Source: Cylindrodendrum hubeiense (lineage: Eukaryota > Ascomycota > Sordariomycetes > Hypocreales > Nectriaceae). Taken from it: a stretch of DNA of 64,000 bases. The notes under the pieces are model-generated. The model saw only the letters and a program-made list of their open reading frames with translations. It was not told the origin of the DNA and did not search any database. Shown here one piece after another: positions 42,939 to 54,569 of this stretch. Numbering within the stretch: the stretch's first letter is position 1; each line of letters begins with the position of its first letter. The position numbers were made by a program, and so were the translations under genes. The stretch is from positions 310,001-374,000 of the forward strand of contig JAANBB010000008.1 in NCBI GenBank assembly GCA_014621425.1, written 5' to 3'.

Positions 42939-43865
42939 TTATTTTGCAGGAGACTCCTGGCTCTTACAGTCAGAGCCGAAGAACATGCCCATGTCATAGC
43001 TGTAATAGCTCGCGCTCGAATATCCTTCCCTCATTAGTGACCAAGGCGCGCTACTCGAGCTCGAGCTCGCCGTGAATTGATTGTAAATGCTAGTCCCCGA
43101 AGTATCTGTACCGGTTGCGGTGCATTTGAGGGTCGAGCCAGACGCATAGTCGCCAGATGGGATAGAGCACAAAACAGCGCCATTGGTGACGGGGGCTGTA
43201 GTGAAGCGCACCACGCGTATGTTTTGACCGGTGAATGGAGTCGGTATGTAGAGCTGCTTCCCGGGGTCCGTGTTATTGAGTGTCACCGCACCGGTTACAA
43301 CATCCAGGTTATAGAGATTATAGACGGTGTTGGATGGCGATTGGAGGACCTGGTTGCTCTGTGTGGTGCCACCGGCAACGTGATAGCCGGAGTTGATTTT
43401 ATCGGTCGAGATGGCCTTGATACAGAAGCCCAAGACGGTCGTGGTTGGTTCGGGAGTAGCCGACGTCGTCGTTGATTCGAGAGCCGTGCTGGTCGTGGTG
43501 ATGACTGGTTCTAGGGAAGTCGTAGACTCCTCGACCGCAGAGGTAGTCGTTGATTCAAGAGCTGTGGTGGTCGTGATTGGTTCAATAGAGGTGGTAGACT
43601 CCTCAACAGTAGAGGTAGTTGTTGTCTCTGCCTCGGCGCTGGTCGTGGTGATATCTGGTTCCAGTGAGGTAGTAGACTCCCCGACAGTAGCCGTCGTCGT
43701 TGTCTCAATTTCGGTACTGAGAGAGGCTGTCTCGGATGTTGAAGTCGAGAAAATCGACTCTGAGCTGGTACTTGTCACGTCGGCTGTCTCGGATGAGCTG
43801 GGACGGCAAGGGCCAGCATAGGCCAAGGTCGCAAGAGCTGGCAGAGCAAAGAGTGAGACGCGCAT
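42939..43865 (-). CDS. Secreted Thr/Ser-rich repeat protein
   Basis: ATG at 43865 (MRVSLFALPALATLAYAGPC) gives 308 residues with a clear signal peptide; the upstream open frame to 43940 is rejected. After GPCRPSS there is a stalk of about 115 residues made of imperfect repeats (TTTTSTVEESTTSIEP, TTTTSAVEESTTSLEP type), surely O-glycosylated if secreted. The C-terminal domain of about 155 residues starts at GFCIKAISTD, has four cysteines and ends in a Ser run followed by a Tyr-rich tail. The layout (signal peptide, C-K/R-P-x-S, Thr stalk, Cys domain) repeats that of 974-1893. No GPI tail. Likely an extracellular or wall-associated protein. Confidence 0.8.
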   Translation of the reverse strand: MRVSLFALPALATLAYAGPCRPSSSETADVTSTSSESIFSTSTSETASLSTEIETTTTATVGESTTSLEPDITTTSAEAETTTTSTVEESTTSIEPITTTTALESTTTSAVEESTTSLEPVITTTSTALESTTTSATPEPTTTVLGFCIKAISTDKINSGYHVAGGTTQSNQVLQSPSNTVYNLYNLDVVTGAVTLNNTDPGKQLYIPTPFTGQNIRVVRFTTAPVTNGAVLCSIPSGDYASGSTLKCTATGTDTSGTSIYNQFTASSSSSSAPWSLMREGYSSASYYSYDMGMFFGSDCKSQESPAK

Positions 43866-44918
43866 GATGGGTGCGTAGCAGTGGGTGAGAAAAATTAAAA
43901 GTGAAGAGCCCGGTAGAATTAATTGAAGTGGGAAGAACAAATATGGAGGAACGAATATCGATGTGGTGTGAAAATAGGCCAGCTAATCAGCTTAATCTTA
44001 CGAGCGTTGAGACTATCGAATTTATGTGGAGAAGATGGTCCCAATTACGCAAGCTCAAAGACGGAAGCGGACGGCCTCTAACACTCATAGAGTTAGTCGC
44101 TCGTTGCCACCAGACTAAAAGCAAGCTATTGTTTCGGACATGTCAGTCTTGGTTAGGCTACTATAGTATCGCTTACAAAATACGAGTTGAAACTGTGACA
44201 GGTCGTGCGGATATCGATTGGCTTGGTTAAATACAGCCAGGGGATACTACGTCTAACATAACTAAGAACACCCTTCTTCTGGGAGTTCTATATAGTTGAA
44301 ATACACCCATTACCAGATACGCCTATTACTTGATTTTATAAACAAATACCATAAATCCAGAAACTGATAATTATATTCAACTAGAATATGAATTGCTCTC
44401 AGCATCTTTCTACGATGTAGGATAATTCTTATTAAAATTATATCGCCCGAAGTGTTCATGCAGACCTAACGAAATTGTTGCTCGAACTTGGGGCGGAGGA
44501 TATCATACCAGACTATGAACTCGGCCCAGAACACGCTCTGGACACGGTAAGCAATTGGAGTTGAAGAGTGGCATATTGAGAAGCATGGATAATAGGTCGA
44601 ACATGGCGTCATGGAGTGGCCGGAAACCAATAGCGATGAAGCGGAATAGGATACGTATTCTGATTCTGAATGGGACTTGAATGATCTGGAGGATGTTGAA
44701 AGTTGGAACCGGGAAACTATTTAATGTATCGTGATGCTTGATACCGCATGGTCGAGTTGTTATTTGCGAGCGAGACACTCAAGAGGGTGGCGGCCAGGAT
44801 GTTTTTTAGAATGTTCTTAGTGATCCATGGTCAGGATTCAATAAATATATATAAAATAATAATAACTGGAAGTTCCCAGCTATAAATCTATAATATATAA
44901 GAGATAAATCCCCAAACT
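43866..44918. other. A/T-rich intergenic, no gene seen
   Basis: Contains a TATATATAAAATAATAATAA run near 44847-44867 at the 3' side of the aldo-keto reductase gene, which may serve as its polyadenylation region. No further feature. Confidence 0.35.
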
Positions 44919-45954
44919 CTATTGAGGGCTTGATTCAAGGGCGGCCACAGTAGGATCCCAGCAGACAGGAGCATACTCATTAGTCTCCAAGCTGATCATA
45001 TCAGCCTCGCTCAGTTCGAAGTCGTAAATCTCAGTGTTGCTCCGAATCCTAGCGGGCGTAACGCTCTTCGGCAACGGGATGAAACCCTTCTGCAGACTCC
45101 ACCTGAGCAAGATCTGCGCTTCCGACTTCCCATACTTCTCAGCTAGCTTAACCAATCGCGCATCACCCCATCGCTCACCACGGACAAGTGGGCTGTAGGC
45201 CTCAACCACGATATCGCGCGCTCGACACCACTTTACAATCTCCTCTCTCGCACACCAAGGGTGGAGTTCGTACTGAGCCGCATTGATCTTCCCGCCCTTG
45301 CCTTTTCCTCCGCGCTCGACCTCAAGCTCGGAGATGTGCTGCTCGAGCTGGTCAAGGTGATGGATGCCGTAATTACTCACACCGATAGACTTGACCTTCC
45401 CGGCTTCCTGGGCCTCTACAAGAGCCTTCCAAGCGCCCTTTCGACCTTCAGAGGTACCGTACGGACAGTGCAGGAGCATCAGATCAATGTAGTCGAAGCC
45501 AGTTTCGCTCAAACTCTTCTCGATTTGCGCTTTACAGTCGTCGTAGGTGATGAGGCGGGCTTTCGAAGTGAAATGGATATCGGAACGCGAGATATCGGTG
45601 GCTTCACGAATAGCCTCGCCAGCTCCAGCTTCATTTTTATAGGATGCGGCTGAGTCGATCTGAAACGTACTTAGTCAAATGCACTGAAAAATATCACAGT
45701 AACTGCGTTTCTTACATGTCTATACCCAAATCTCAACGCTTCGGTCACGACCTCCTTGGCTTGCTGGGGTGGCCTTGAAACGATCAGCTCCAATCTAAAT
45801 TCTTTGGAAGTAGTCACACCTACGTCTTCCAAAGCTATTGTGCAAACATGTTAGAAATGACAGTCACGATGTAAAGGAGTGTACTTACGCCATATCCCAG
45901 GGCGGGGATATGCTGCCCATTGTTCAGCAATACCTTGGTCTGCAGGGTGGTCAT
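44919..45954 (-). CDS. Aldo-keto reductase
   Basis: Exons complement(join(44919..45659,45716..45773,45824..45834,45889..45954)), 291 residues. MTTLQTKVLLNNGQHIPALGYG opens the barrel. The 11-nt second exon (CTTTGGAAGAC) supplies LWKT between two introns, after which PPQQAKEVVTEALRFGYRH|IDSAASYKNE follows the family. Catalytic residues are Asp in HIDSA, Tyr in ASYKNE, Lys in HFTSKA and His in MLLHCP. Cofactor and closing signatures VKSIGVSNYG, INAAQYELHPWC, EAYSPL and FIPLPKSVTPARI are present. It would catalyse NADPH-dependent reduction of aldehydes or ketones in the cytosol. The physiological substrate is unknown. Confidence 0.9.
45824..45834 (-). other. 11-nt micro-exon of the aldo-keto reductase
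   Basis: Flanked by CAATAG (acceptor) and GTAGGT (donor); required to keep frame and the G-x-W-K/Q-T segment of the family. Confidence 0.7.
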
Positions 45955-46885
45955 TTTTCTAGACATGTGGAAACCTCAATATATGCGTGAAGTCGAATTC
46001 AAGATGCAGAGTCAGGGAGTTGTAACAAACATTTCAGTATGGTTGCTCAATCATCTGGAATATGTATTGCTTTAAATATTGTGAGGGATTTAACGGGGAT
46101 AAGAGGCAAATACCGATTTCGGTGCCGGTATTGCCGTTGATGCGACCTAATTACTACTAACTCAGGCTAAATACATACAGAAACACGGAAGGAAACCAAA
46201 ACAGGCAAGGCACGCATAAAAAAAGCACAATCCTCGTGAAACGATTAAATATGTAGTGTATAGTAAAAAGCGGGAACTAAAGAAGCGAATACGGTATGAA
46301 AATTTAGTAGACTCTAGATTGTGCCATTCTCTAGGGTAGGCAAAGTGCATAGGTAGTCTTATGTGAAGCTGAGGCACTGGTTTGCCAGACTAATGTGAAA
46401 AATATCAGCATGCTTGAGAAGATGAAAGGTTAAGTAACTTAGATAGGTAAAATGGATAGATTTTGAAGGGTTTACAGGTGTAATGGGGTGTATTACTGTA
46501 TTGAAGGGCATTGAAGTGAGGCGGGCTTTATCGGCCAATTTGCTTAAACAGAGCATGCCATCCCAGTCATGGACTAGTCAGTGTACGTTCTTCATACTTT
46601 GAATCATTACTAGTCGTCATGGGAAACTATTTTCATCAATTACGCAAAGAAAGTCCTCAGCTCTCCGTTAAGCATCCAGTGCAGAATATTTGTAGTTCTT
46701 TGTACACAGTGTGCTAGTTGCTATCTACTTTGAACATGCTTCCTGAATTATTAATCAACGTACAACACCGGGAGAAGTGAAATCACCAAAACCCAAGATA
46801 AAGAAGTAACAGCTTCAGATTGAAACGACAATGAAGCCAAGAGAATATAGACGTATCTAGATATTGACTGGTTGTCCTCTGTAAT
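45955..46885. other. Intergenic, no gene seen
   Basis: Promoter side of the aldo-keto reductase at the left; 3' side of the permease at the right. Short frames only. Confidence 0.35.
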
Positions 46886-48506
46886 TTATACAGAGCCTGA
46901 GTTGTCAGCGCAGGACCAGGCGGCTGAGCCTCCCGATTCCTTGTATGAGTCAATAATATCCACGATAGATCCGTATGTACCACCAATCATAAGGAAAGTT
47001 CCAGAAACGATGACGAAAACACTCCAGACAACCATCAAGCACCATCGGAGTGAGCGCTCATCTTTGCCTGAGCTCCAATTGTCGTAAAGCCACATGCAAC
47101 CCATTGGCTGGAATGATAGAACAGTACCCAGGAAGGCACCAATTAGGGACACAAGTCCACCAAATACAGGGATACCACTAGCGATGCAATAAGCTGATAT
47201 CATGATGAAAAAGGTGCAGCCGAGCCAAGAAGCCCAGTGCTGAACTGTGTTGGCTGTGAGATGCTTGGAGTCTCGCAAAGCGCGGACGAAGAGGTACTTG
47301 GCCGCCACCTAAATTATTGTCAGTCCATGTTGAGGTCGGCGGTCTGAAGGGGGACTTACGTGACTCAAAAGGGTGGTGCTGACGATCAAACCAGGCAAAG
47401 CAAAGCCGTAGGCAACCTTCTTGACCATCGGTCCAGCAGATCCAAGGGCGGGCGATGACACATAAGATCCGCAGTAGTAGTAAACGACGCAACCAATTGC
47501 AATGTAGACAGCAGTAACGGTGCCCTGGCAGACGATAAGCGATCGAGTATACAGGCGAGGGTCACGCATCTCAGATGCAATAGAGAAAAATGCCGGGGTG
47601 CCAGCGTATGAGAAGACGATTGATGAGATGGCAGAAATAGCCTTGGTGAAAGTAGGGTGGTTAATGATCTTGTAGTCAGATTCCCAGATACCGTCTTGTG
47701 GTGCGGCGGACGGGCGATCTTGGATACCGACTCCGATGGTCACAATCATGACTGAAAGACATTAGTTAGTTTGGGCTCGTAATGGCGAAGATGGAAAACT
47801 CACTGGCTGTGATGATGCAGATGACACCAACCCAGGCAAGCCAAGTTAGACGACCCAGTGTGCGGATGCTGGAGAGCATAAATGAAATAATGGCGGCGAC
47901 GGCTACAAAGGCGGCGGTACAAGTGCCGTGGGTCGACACGGCATTTAGGCCGATGGAAACACTGAGCATACCAGAGCCTGCAACAAAGATCCAAACTACG
48001 GGGGTGTTAGACGATTCTTTTTGCCGACTTGGGGATGGTACTCACAGAGGACAAATGCAACACCAAAGAACTCGCGGCCGATGCGACCAAACATCAAAAA
48101 TCCGGCATCATCGATACCGTAGACCTCGCGATGGCGGAGTTTGAAAACACCAACCATGTAGTCGGACCAGGTGGTGATGGCAGCAATCAAGCACAGGCAA
48201 ATCAGACCCGGGATGATGCCAAGCGCGTCGAAAGCGGCGGGGATGGACAAAACGCCAAGACCAATCTGGGTCTTGAGCATCAGCGCGACAGTTCCTAGCC
48301 AGCCCACCTAATAAGAATCGTCAGTGGATGCAAAATCGGATTTGTTACGTTATGATACCCACATCACGATAATTGGGTCCATCCTCGGTGATGGTACCAA
48401 AGACAGCATCGTGGGCCTGGGAGGGGTCCTCGTAGACCTCGCCGACCTTGGACGGCTCGTGTTCCGGACCACTCAGGTCGGATTGTGACTTGGGCTCTTC
48501 TGACAT
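46886..48506 (-). CDS. Amino-acid permease (AAAP family, mtr-like)
   Basis: Exons complement(join(46886..47308,47360..47751,47804..47995,48046..48307,48363..48506)), 470 residues. A hydrophilic N-terminus with acidic residues (MSEEPKSQSDLSG) leads to YRDVGWLGTVALMLKTQIGLGVLSIP, the first TM with the family K-T-Q-I-G-L-G motif (given here in parts). About eleven TM segments follow, for example GLICLCLIAAITTW, FVAVAAIISFML, AWVGVICIITA, AVYIAIGCVVYYY, FALPGLIVSTTLL, WLGCTFFIMISAYCIASGI and VVWSVFVIVSGTFLMIGG. It resembles the neutral/aromatic amino-acid permease Mtr of Neurospora. Expected role: proton-coupled amino-acid uptake at the plasma membrane. All introns are 50-55 nt. Confidence 0.88.
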
Positions 48507-51015
48507 GGTGATTGTATGTGATAGCCAAGAGAGGACAGTAAATAAATGGTACTGGATAGAGAACCAACCGGACACAGAAGGCTTTTTATGCTCGCGCCGG
48601 GGAAGGGGATTCGGGCACCGGCCAATATGGGGTATGTGCGACGTGAGACGGCGGAACACACAATGTTCTCTGATATTGCTTGTTCCGGCTAGCCTGCGGC
48701 TCCACCTGGGCTGCAATACGGAGGATTAATGAATGTGTCGTCGCTCCGGATTACCCCATAGATCTTGGCTAGCGCTTCATGGAGAAATTGATGGCGTGTT
48801 TGGGGCAATGTTGGATGATTCTGGACGGCGACAAAGGCCATGAAGGGCCCTGTCGCAAAGGGTAGAGTCGGCTCCAGCTTCGAGTGTCTTGAAGCATCCC
48901 GGGAGTGAGGCCCTGAGCCGTCTCCCGCTGCCTCCCGCTGCCTCCCGCCGTTGACCGCGGTCAGCTTCCTCGGTCCGCCGGCATCGCCGCCCAAGACGCC
49001 CGGGGAAGACGGAAAGTGGGACCGGTCAGGTCCCGCCCCCGCAAACACTACTGATAGCCCCTTAACGGGTACATGTTCCAACGCGTCACGGCGTTGATGG
49101 CGCGGTGCGGCATCGTCTGATGGGGCGTACCGAAGGGCCCTCCCAGATACGGTATATCACTCACATGGGGCGGATTGGAGGGTTTGCCAGGGCCCGAGGC
49201 TCTGTCTCGACGGAGGCAGCCACGGGCCAAACACGCTACCCCGTACTTTTCAATACTCCAGTTATGATTGCCCGGGGGAATGAGCTATTACACATTGCTA
49301 CGTGTGAATACCTGTATTGGGCTGGCTACCGGTGGCGGTGCGGGCGTCGGGACAGGCTCCGGGTGGCAACCGCACCACACGAGCGTCTTACAAGATCCAC
49401 AGTGAGACTCTCGGACCAAGTCGCGCTCCAGTTTTCAGCTTATCCCCCATCCTATCACTAGCGGTGGTGAAACATCAGTCAGTTGCTTTCTGCAAAAAAT
49501 TTGTCATTGATTCACTCCCGTATGGAGACATTCATTCAGTCGCCAGGATTGCCCGAGCATGCCCCACGGGGCAGGGTTTTGCCAAGCCGATGGAAGCCAC
49601 TGAGCCTTTAATGTCTCGTGTATTTCTCCATTTCGAATTGGTCGGTTTTTCGGACCGCGTCGTCTCCCTTCATCGCAGTTGACTGCTGGTGCCATTAGTC
49701 TCGTGAATAATCGCTGAGACGTCGTTTCCGGGCGGCACGGCGTTCGACACGGCGTTCGAGACGGCTGCAATGCGGCTGAGAAATGGCGCGCGCCGGCTAC
49801 GATGACGTACACGAATCGCTTCCCCGGCCACGCTTGCGCTGACTCGGCGCGGTTAAGCTAACCATCACGTTCCGCAGGCATTCGTCCCGTCGCCTTGCTT
49901 CGGCCCCACTCCCTCCCAACGAGCGCGCCCCGGTCAGGTAATGCATGATCTGGTGTGGAGAGGCTTGGCCTGGTCGAACGTCATGCATGGAAGGTGAATG
50001 GATGACCATCACCAGTGGCGGGTCCCTTGCATAGACCCAACGAAGTGGCCCGGAGATGCAGGGAGTCTCCATGTCCCTGGAGCCGCTTTTGATAGCTAAT
50101 TACCGGCACACTGATAGCGCGGATGCCTTCCATACAGATAATCCGGTATATCCGTGCACTCCAGTCATACATCTTATTAGGGGAATGCAATTGCACATCT
50201 CTTTCCAGGGCCTTATCTCGGGCCGTATCTGCTGCAAGCTCAAACATTTCCCGCAACATGGCAGATCACCGGGAGCCATGCGAGAGTGAAACCCTCTTCA
50301 ATTGGGCTGCTGCGATGACGACGACCGATGTCCGATGATAACCGACGGATTCAATCATAATAACAGCTCTGATCGTTGCGATCATTACTGGATTATAGTT
50401 CAAGGGGGTTGAGTACACTCTATCGCCTAGCTAACACCATTGCGGCAAATAGCAAATATGTCTACGACTACAAAGTGGCCTAATTCCTATCCAATCCTTT
50501 CATATTCTTTACAGATTCTTGCTAACGGATATCGTCTCAGTGCGGCAACACTACAATAGAAAGCGAGCGAGAGAAGGCGCAATACTGAGCGATAAAGAGT
50601 ATTCGATCATGCGTTCGTCTACATCTAAGATACTCCACGATACCCCCTTATCAACTGCCACCGAGGCACGACCTACAACCCGTCAAACTTCGATTCGACT
50701 ACAGATACCCACGATCAAACCATACCTCTTCGCGAACTTTTTAGATGCGACATCAAAACATATTACGTGCCAAAGAATAGCTGTGACCGTGTTCACCATC
50801 GCTTCCCAGCAATATCCGAGAAAGAATTGAATCATTTCGGTTCCTCTTGGTGTTGCCGTACTTATTTATCAGTTCTTCTAATATTGTCCAAATAGCATGA
50901 ACTGCATGGGTTGAGGTTGTAGAGCAACCCTAACTTCTACCATAAATTGACATTCATCGTGGTGGGCTCGTGATGTAGATGACTTCATTTCCAACAATCC
51001 ATTCTGGTAGCCACT
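48507..51015. other. 2.5-kb intergenic stretch, GC-richer in the middle, no supported gene
   Basis: Several frames over 100 codons overlap on both strands but none has a domain signature; open frames are expected in GC-rich DNA. A 10-bp repeat (CTCCCGCTGC) occurs about three times at 48920-48948, and a CGGCGTTCGA word twice near 49738-49765. Confidence 0.4.
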
Positions 51016-52030
51016 CTAAGTAGTCCTTCGGATATTCAAGGTACTTCCCACTTTCCCCTTCCAGACAAGGGGTGCGGCATCTCTCTCCTCCCTCCAGAAA
51101 TTAGTCATCTCGACAATTTCTTCATCCAAGAGCCACCACCATTTGTCTACGAATTCCTCCGGCAGTTCCCACCCCCGACCATCCCATGATTTGCGACCCC
51201 AGAGTTTGACCCCCATGGAAAGGATATCTTCACGCAGAACAGCTAGCTGCACGAGTTCACCTGCGTTCAATATCCGGTCACGTACCGAAGGAAATGGTAT
51301 GCAGTCGATAAGCGCCATATGAGCTACCACGCCTTGAAGTCCTGTGGGTGCCAGAGCTGAAGGGGGGAGGGGCTTGTCTAGGTTAAGGCGGAGAACATTT
51401 TGTGCAGGGGAACAATCAAGGTGCAGCAAATGAGCATTGTGCCATAGAGCTGCAATCACTGTTTGGCAAGGTAAAGTGATTGACCAAGGGGAGAGTGCAA
51501 CAGGCAAACTGGCAACAAGAGCTTGCTTTTCTGGACAATCATCTTCAGATACAACACTGCTTTTGCGCATTAAGGGTCAATCGAAGCGTGACACAGGTAG
51601 GGTTGGACATACCCTATACGCCAAACAGGCGGTTCCATGAACGAATCAAATAGTAACTGAAAGTCATCCGATGGTATAGAATGAACATCGCCTTGTTCAA
51701 ATACATCATGTTCCCCAACAACCCCCACTTCGTTGGCGCGGGGCAGTGGTTCTTGGGGTTCGGAGTGCTCCTGCGAACTTCGACTCTTGGTGCTCCTGGG
51801 GTCAGAACTGTCTGAACCAGATGGAGTATGCTCGGGCCTAGCTTTCCGTGCTCCTAGAAGAGAATTTTAGTGCCAGAGACCCAGGTTAAGTTACGCTATG
51901 TGACGGGTCAGCTCTTACGTCGAGCTCGTTGAGCCAGTCGATTTTGTATTCTTTTTCTCTCTTGTGGATCGGCTACCCCAACCCAACTGTCTTCTGGTGC
52001 CCTGACGTAGGGCATCCATGTCGCTTCCAT
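51016..52030 (-). CDS. bZIP-type transcription factor with DUF3425
   Basis: Exons complement(join(51016..51559,51613..51853,51919..52030)), 298 residues. The N-terminal basic region [21 protein letters not shown], interrupted by an intron after the second-last Arg, matches fungal bZIP DNA-binding segments (N-x2-A-Q-x2-R-R). No long leucine zipper is evident, as is common for this group. The C-terminal half fits DUF3425 (PF11905): a hydrophobic helix set ([38 protein letters not shown]), then [29 protein letters not shown] with its typical W-x-GR-W-E-x-P pattern. It is likely a nuclear regulator. The targets are unknown; the next gene (SDR at 52546) is divergent from it and could be one. Confidence 0.88.
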
Positions 52031-52545
52031 GATGGCTTACCGACCCTAGGACTACTGGTAGGTGAAAAAAGACGCAGTCTTGTGATCTGATGTCAGATGT
52101 CAGTATTTAGCCTACCGTCAGAATAATGCTTACTAAGGACGTTGCAGTTGAACCCCAAGGCGGGGAAGTTGACGGATTGGACAAGGATCATACAAATCGA
52201 CGCTAAATTATGACCATGACGTGCCGCAGCAATTGGCTGTTGCTGTCCGTAAAATATTATCTCGTCTACGATTGTCATATTGCAGTCCGTTCTGACATGT
52301 CTCACATGTCATTGAGCCCATCCGAGTCACTATTTAGAGCATGCTCAGATGGGGCGATTACAATGACGCGGTCAAGAAGGTGTTCTTCACGTTGTCAGCA
52401 CTATATAATAACTGTGATAGACTCGTGTTAAAATAAAATAAAACAGCCAAAGATTTCATCTGATTTGTATATCACACTTTTACCAATACTGTTTCCGGTA
52501 CAGAAAATTCACAACTCATTCAACCTTTCAATTGAACAAGTCAAA
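52031..52545. other. Divergent promoter region of the bZIP and SDR genes
   Basis: TATATAA at 52402-52408, about 140 bp before the SDR ATG, is the likely TATA box on the plus strand. No other feature is recognised. Confidence 0.4.
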
Positions 52546-53520
52546 ATGGCATCTGCTCCTACTACACTTCTCACCGGCACCACGGCCATTGTGACCGGCG
52601 GAACGCGCAACATTGGAGCTGGAATCTCACTTGAACTGGCTCGTCGCGGCGCGAATCTTTCCATGGTTTACATGAATCCTCGCAACAAAGCCACCGCCGA
52701 GGCATTCGCTTCCGAACTCGAAACCAAAGCTACCGGCATTCGTTGCGTGGCCATATTGGCTGATCTATCGGATGCTGCGAGTCCCGAGAGAATCATCAAG
52801 GAAACCCTCCAGCGGTTGGATGTGGACAAGATTGACATTATTGGTACGTTGAATTTGGCAGTAAAAAGCGTGCATATATCTGATAACTGTATGATAGTCA
52901 ACAATGCGGCGCTGGGAGACTGGACATCGACTGAGGATATCACTCTCGAGAAATACTCAGCTGTTATGGATGCGAATGTCCGAGGTCCAATCCTGCTAGT
53001 GCAGGCTGCGCTGCCATATATCCCTCGAGGCGGTCGCATTATCAACATCGGTAGCTATGCCACGAGAGCCGTGAACATAGGGCCAGGTATCCCGCCAATG
53101 CCGCTCTACATTGCCAGCAAGCTCGCCCTCGAGGGGCTATCGCAAAACTGGGCGGTCGAGGTACGTTTAAACTCACTTTCTGTAGTGAAAACTGACCAAC
53201 ATGATTGATAGTTTGGACATTCACGTGGCATAAACGTCAATAGTAAGTGAACGCACATTAGATTTATTACCCAGGTATTCCGAACTAACTCTCAATTAAT
53301 AGCTGTATCTGTGGGGTTCGTAGAAACCGATCTCATCGCAGCCATGCCCGAGGATCAGAAGAAACAGATCAAGGAAGCGAATGCCGCCAAGGTGGCTGCT
53401 GCTCCAAGGGCGGGTACACCCAATGATGTTGCTGAGGTCGTAGCGTTTCTGGCAAGCGACAGCAGCCGATGGGTTACTGGTAGCACTTTGAGCGCTAATG
53501 GAGGCACAATCGTCATTTGA
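52546..53520 (+). CDS. Short-chain dehydrogenase/reductase (classical)
   Basis: Exons join(52546..52843,52898..53160,53212..53242,53303..53520), 269 residues. The start MASAPTTLLTGTTAIVTGGT includes the cofactor motif TGGTRNIGAG. DLSDAASPE, VNNAALGDW (NNAG-type), INIGSYATR with the catalytic Ser region, and Y-I-A-S-K supply the Ser-Tyr-Lys triad, all intact. The C-terminal GFVETDLIAAMPEDQK, GTPNDVAEVVAFLASD and WVTGSTLSANGG match ketoacyl-ACP-reductase-like SDRs. The third exon is only 31 nt. It would reduce a carbonyl or oxidise an alcohol with NAD(P)(H). It lies divergent from the bZIP regulator and just upstream of the ThuA-like gene. Confidence 0.9.
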
Positions 53521-54199
53521 TGGAATTTTGCTATGGATGGAACACGCCACAAAACTTCGGAAACCTGGTCTGGCATCATTTTCATGCGGACAGGGAACAC
53601 CAGGCCAATGCGGTGGATGTGGCGCGTGTCGTGGGCTGATTTCTGAACCAGGATGTATCACAAGAGAGAGGCTGTTGAAGTAAAAATAATAGCTTATCTA
53701 TAATACGGAAGACTAGAATGACGCTATATATATATACTGTTTGATTAGGACAGGCCGAAATGCAAACTAGCCCAAAACAACCACACCACCAATGTAATTA
53801 TACCTGTAGGGTAGTGGCCTCTAGGAACTTAAGAAGCCTAAGTATTGGCAACACAGCCAAACAACAACTAAGCAAGAAATTGACAATCCAAATGACTGTA
53901 GTTTGCAATTATATCCAAATAAGAAAAAAATGGTGACAGAGAGAGTCCGGCCTTCCTCTTGAAAGTCAGTCCTACCCCTCGGCTCAAAGTGTGATGACTT
54001 AATAAGATAGATGAATCACGTCATCGCTTACTCAACATGCGATCAATGCCCAACTATGGCATCGCGGCTTGGAGGTGTTTTTTACGCTATGCTACCAACT
54101 AAGTTTTGCAATCTGCCATTAAAAGTCATCTGTTCGTAGGATGTGTGGTGAAATCCCATCGCCCAGGGGTATACTAAAGATCTCCACCGGAGCAACTTT
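53521..54199. other. Intergenic, no gene seen
   Basis: Contains a short (TA)n run near 53725-53738; nothing else is recognised. Confidence 0.35.
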
Positions 54200-54390
54200 C
54201 GGGCGCAATGCCGCAGAAAGATAGCGACCCAAGCCCAGCTCCCCCTTGCAATTAAATTTCCCGAACTGCCTATTTGACCGGGAAAACTGTCGGGCATATT
54301 GTCGCAGGAAGATAGCGATTCAGGCTTAGCTCCCTGTTAAAATTCCATGAATCGAATTGCTTGACCGGGGAAACCCTCGGGCATGATGAA
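54200..54390 (+). repeat. Two diverged tandem copies of a unit of about 90 bp
   Basis: Unit A (54200-54290) and unit B (54291-54377) both open with CGGGC and share CGCAG.AAGATAGCGA, .AGCTCCC and TTGACCGGG.AAA; a third copy begins at 54378. Differences between units are mostly C/T and G/A. Confidence 0.65.
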
Positions 54391-54569
54391 GGATCAGTCA
54401 GCATGTCATGTGGAGCTACGCGGGGTCAATTTAACAGGCTGGTTTTAATTACGATATCTGCACTCCGTCGACCTGATCAGTTCGTAATATTTGTCTCACA
54501 CAACACAGAGCACTGCGGTCAATTTCACACCCTAACACGGATAAAATACTCCTCCCAATCATATTCACG

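Noticed and set aside
43393..43821. Long plus-strand frame opposite the Ser/Thr-rich gene
   Set aside because: It is the antisense shadow of the Thr/Ser stalk (reads as Val/Glu/Asp repeats).
48689..50338. Several frames over 90 codons in the 2.5-kb gap
   Set aside because: Overlapping frames on both strands in GC-rich DNA, no domain motif and no plausible splice pattern.
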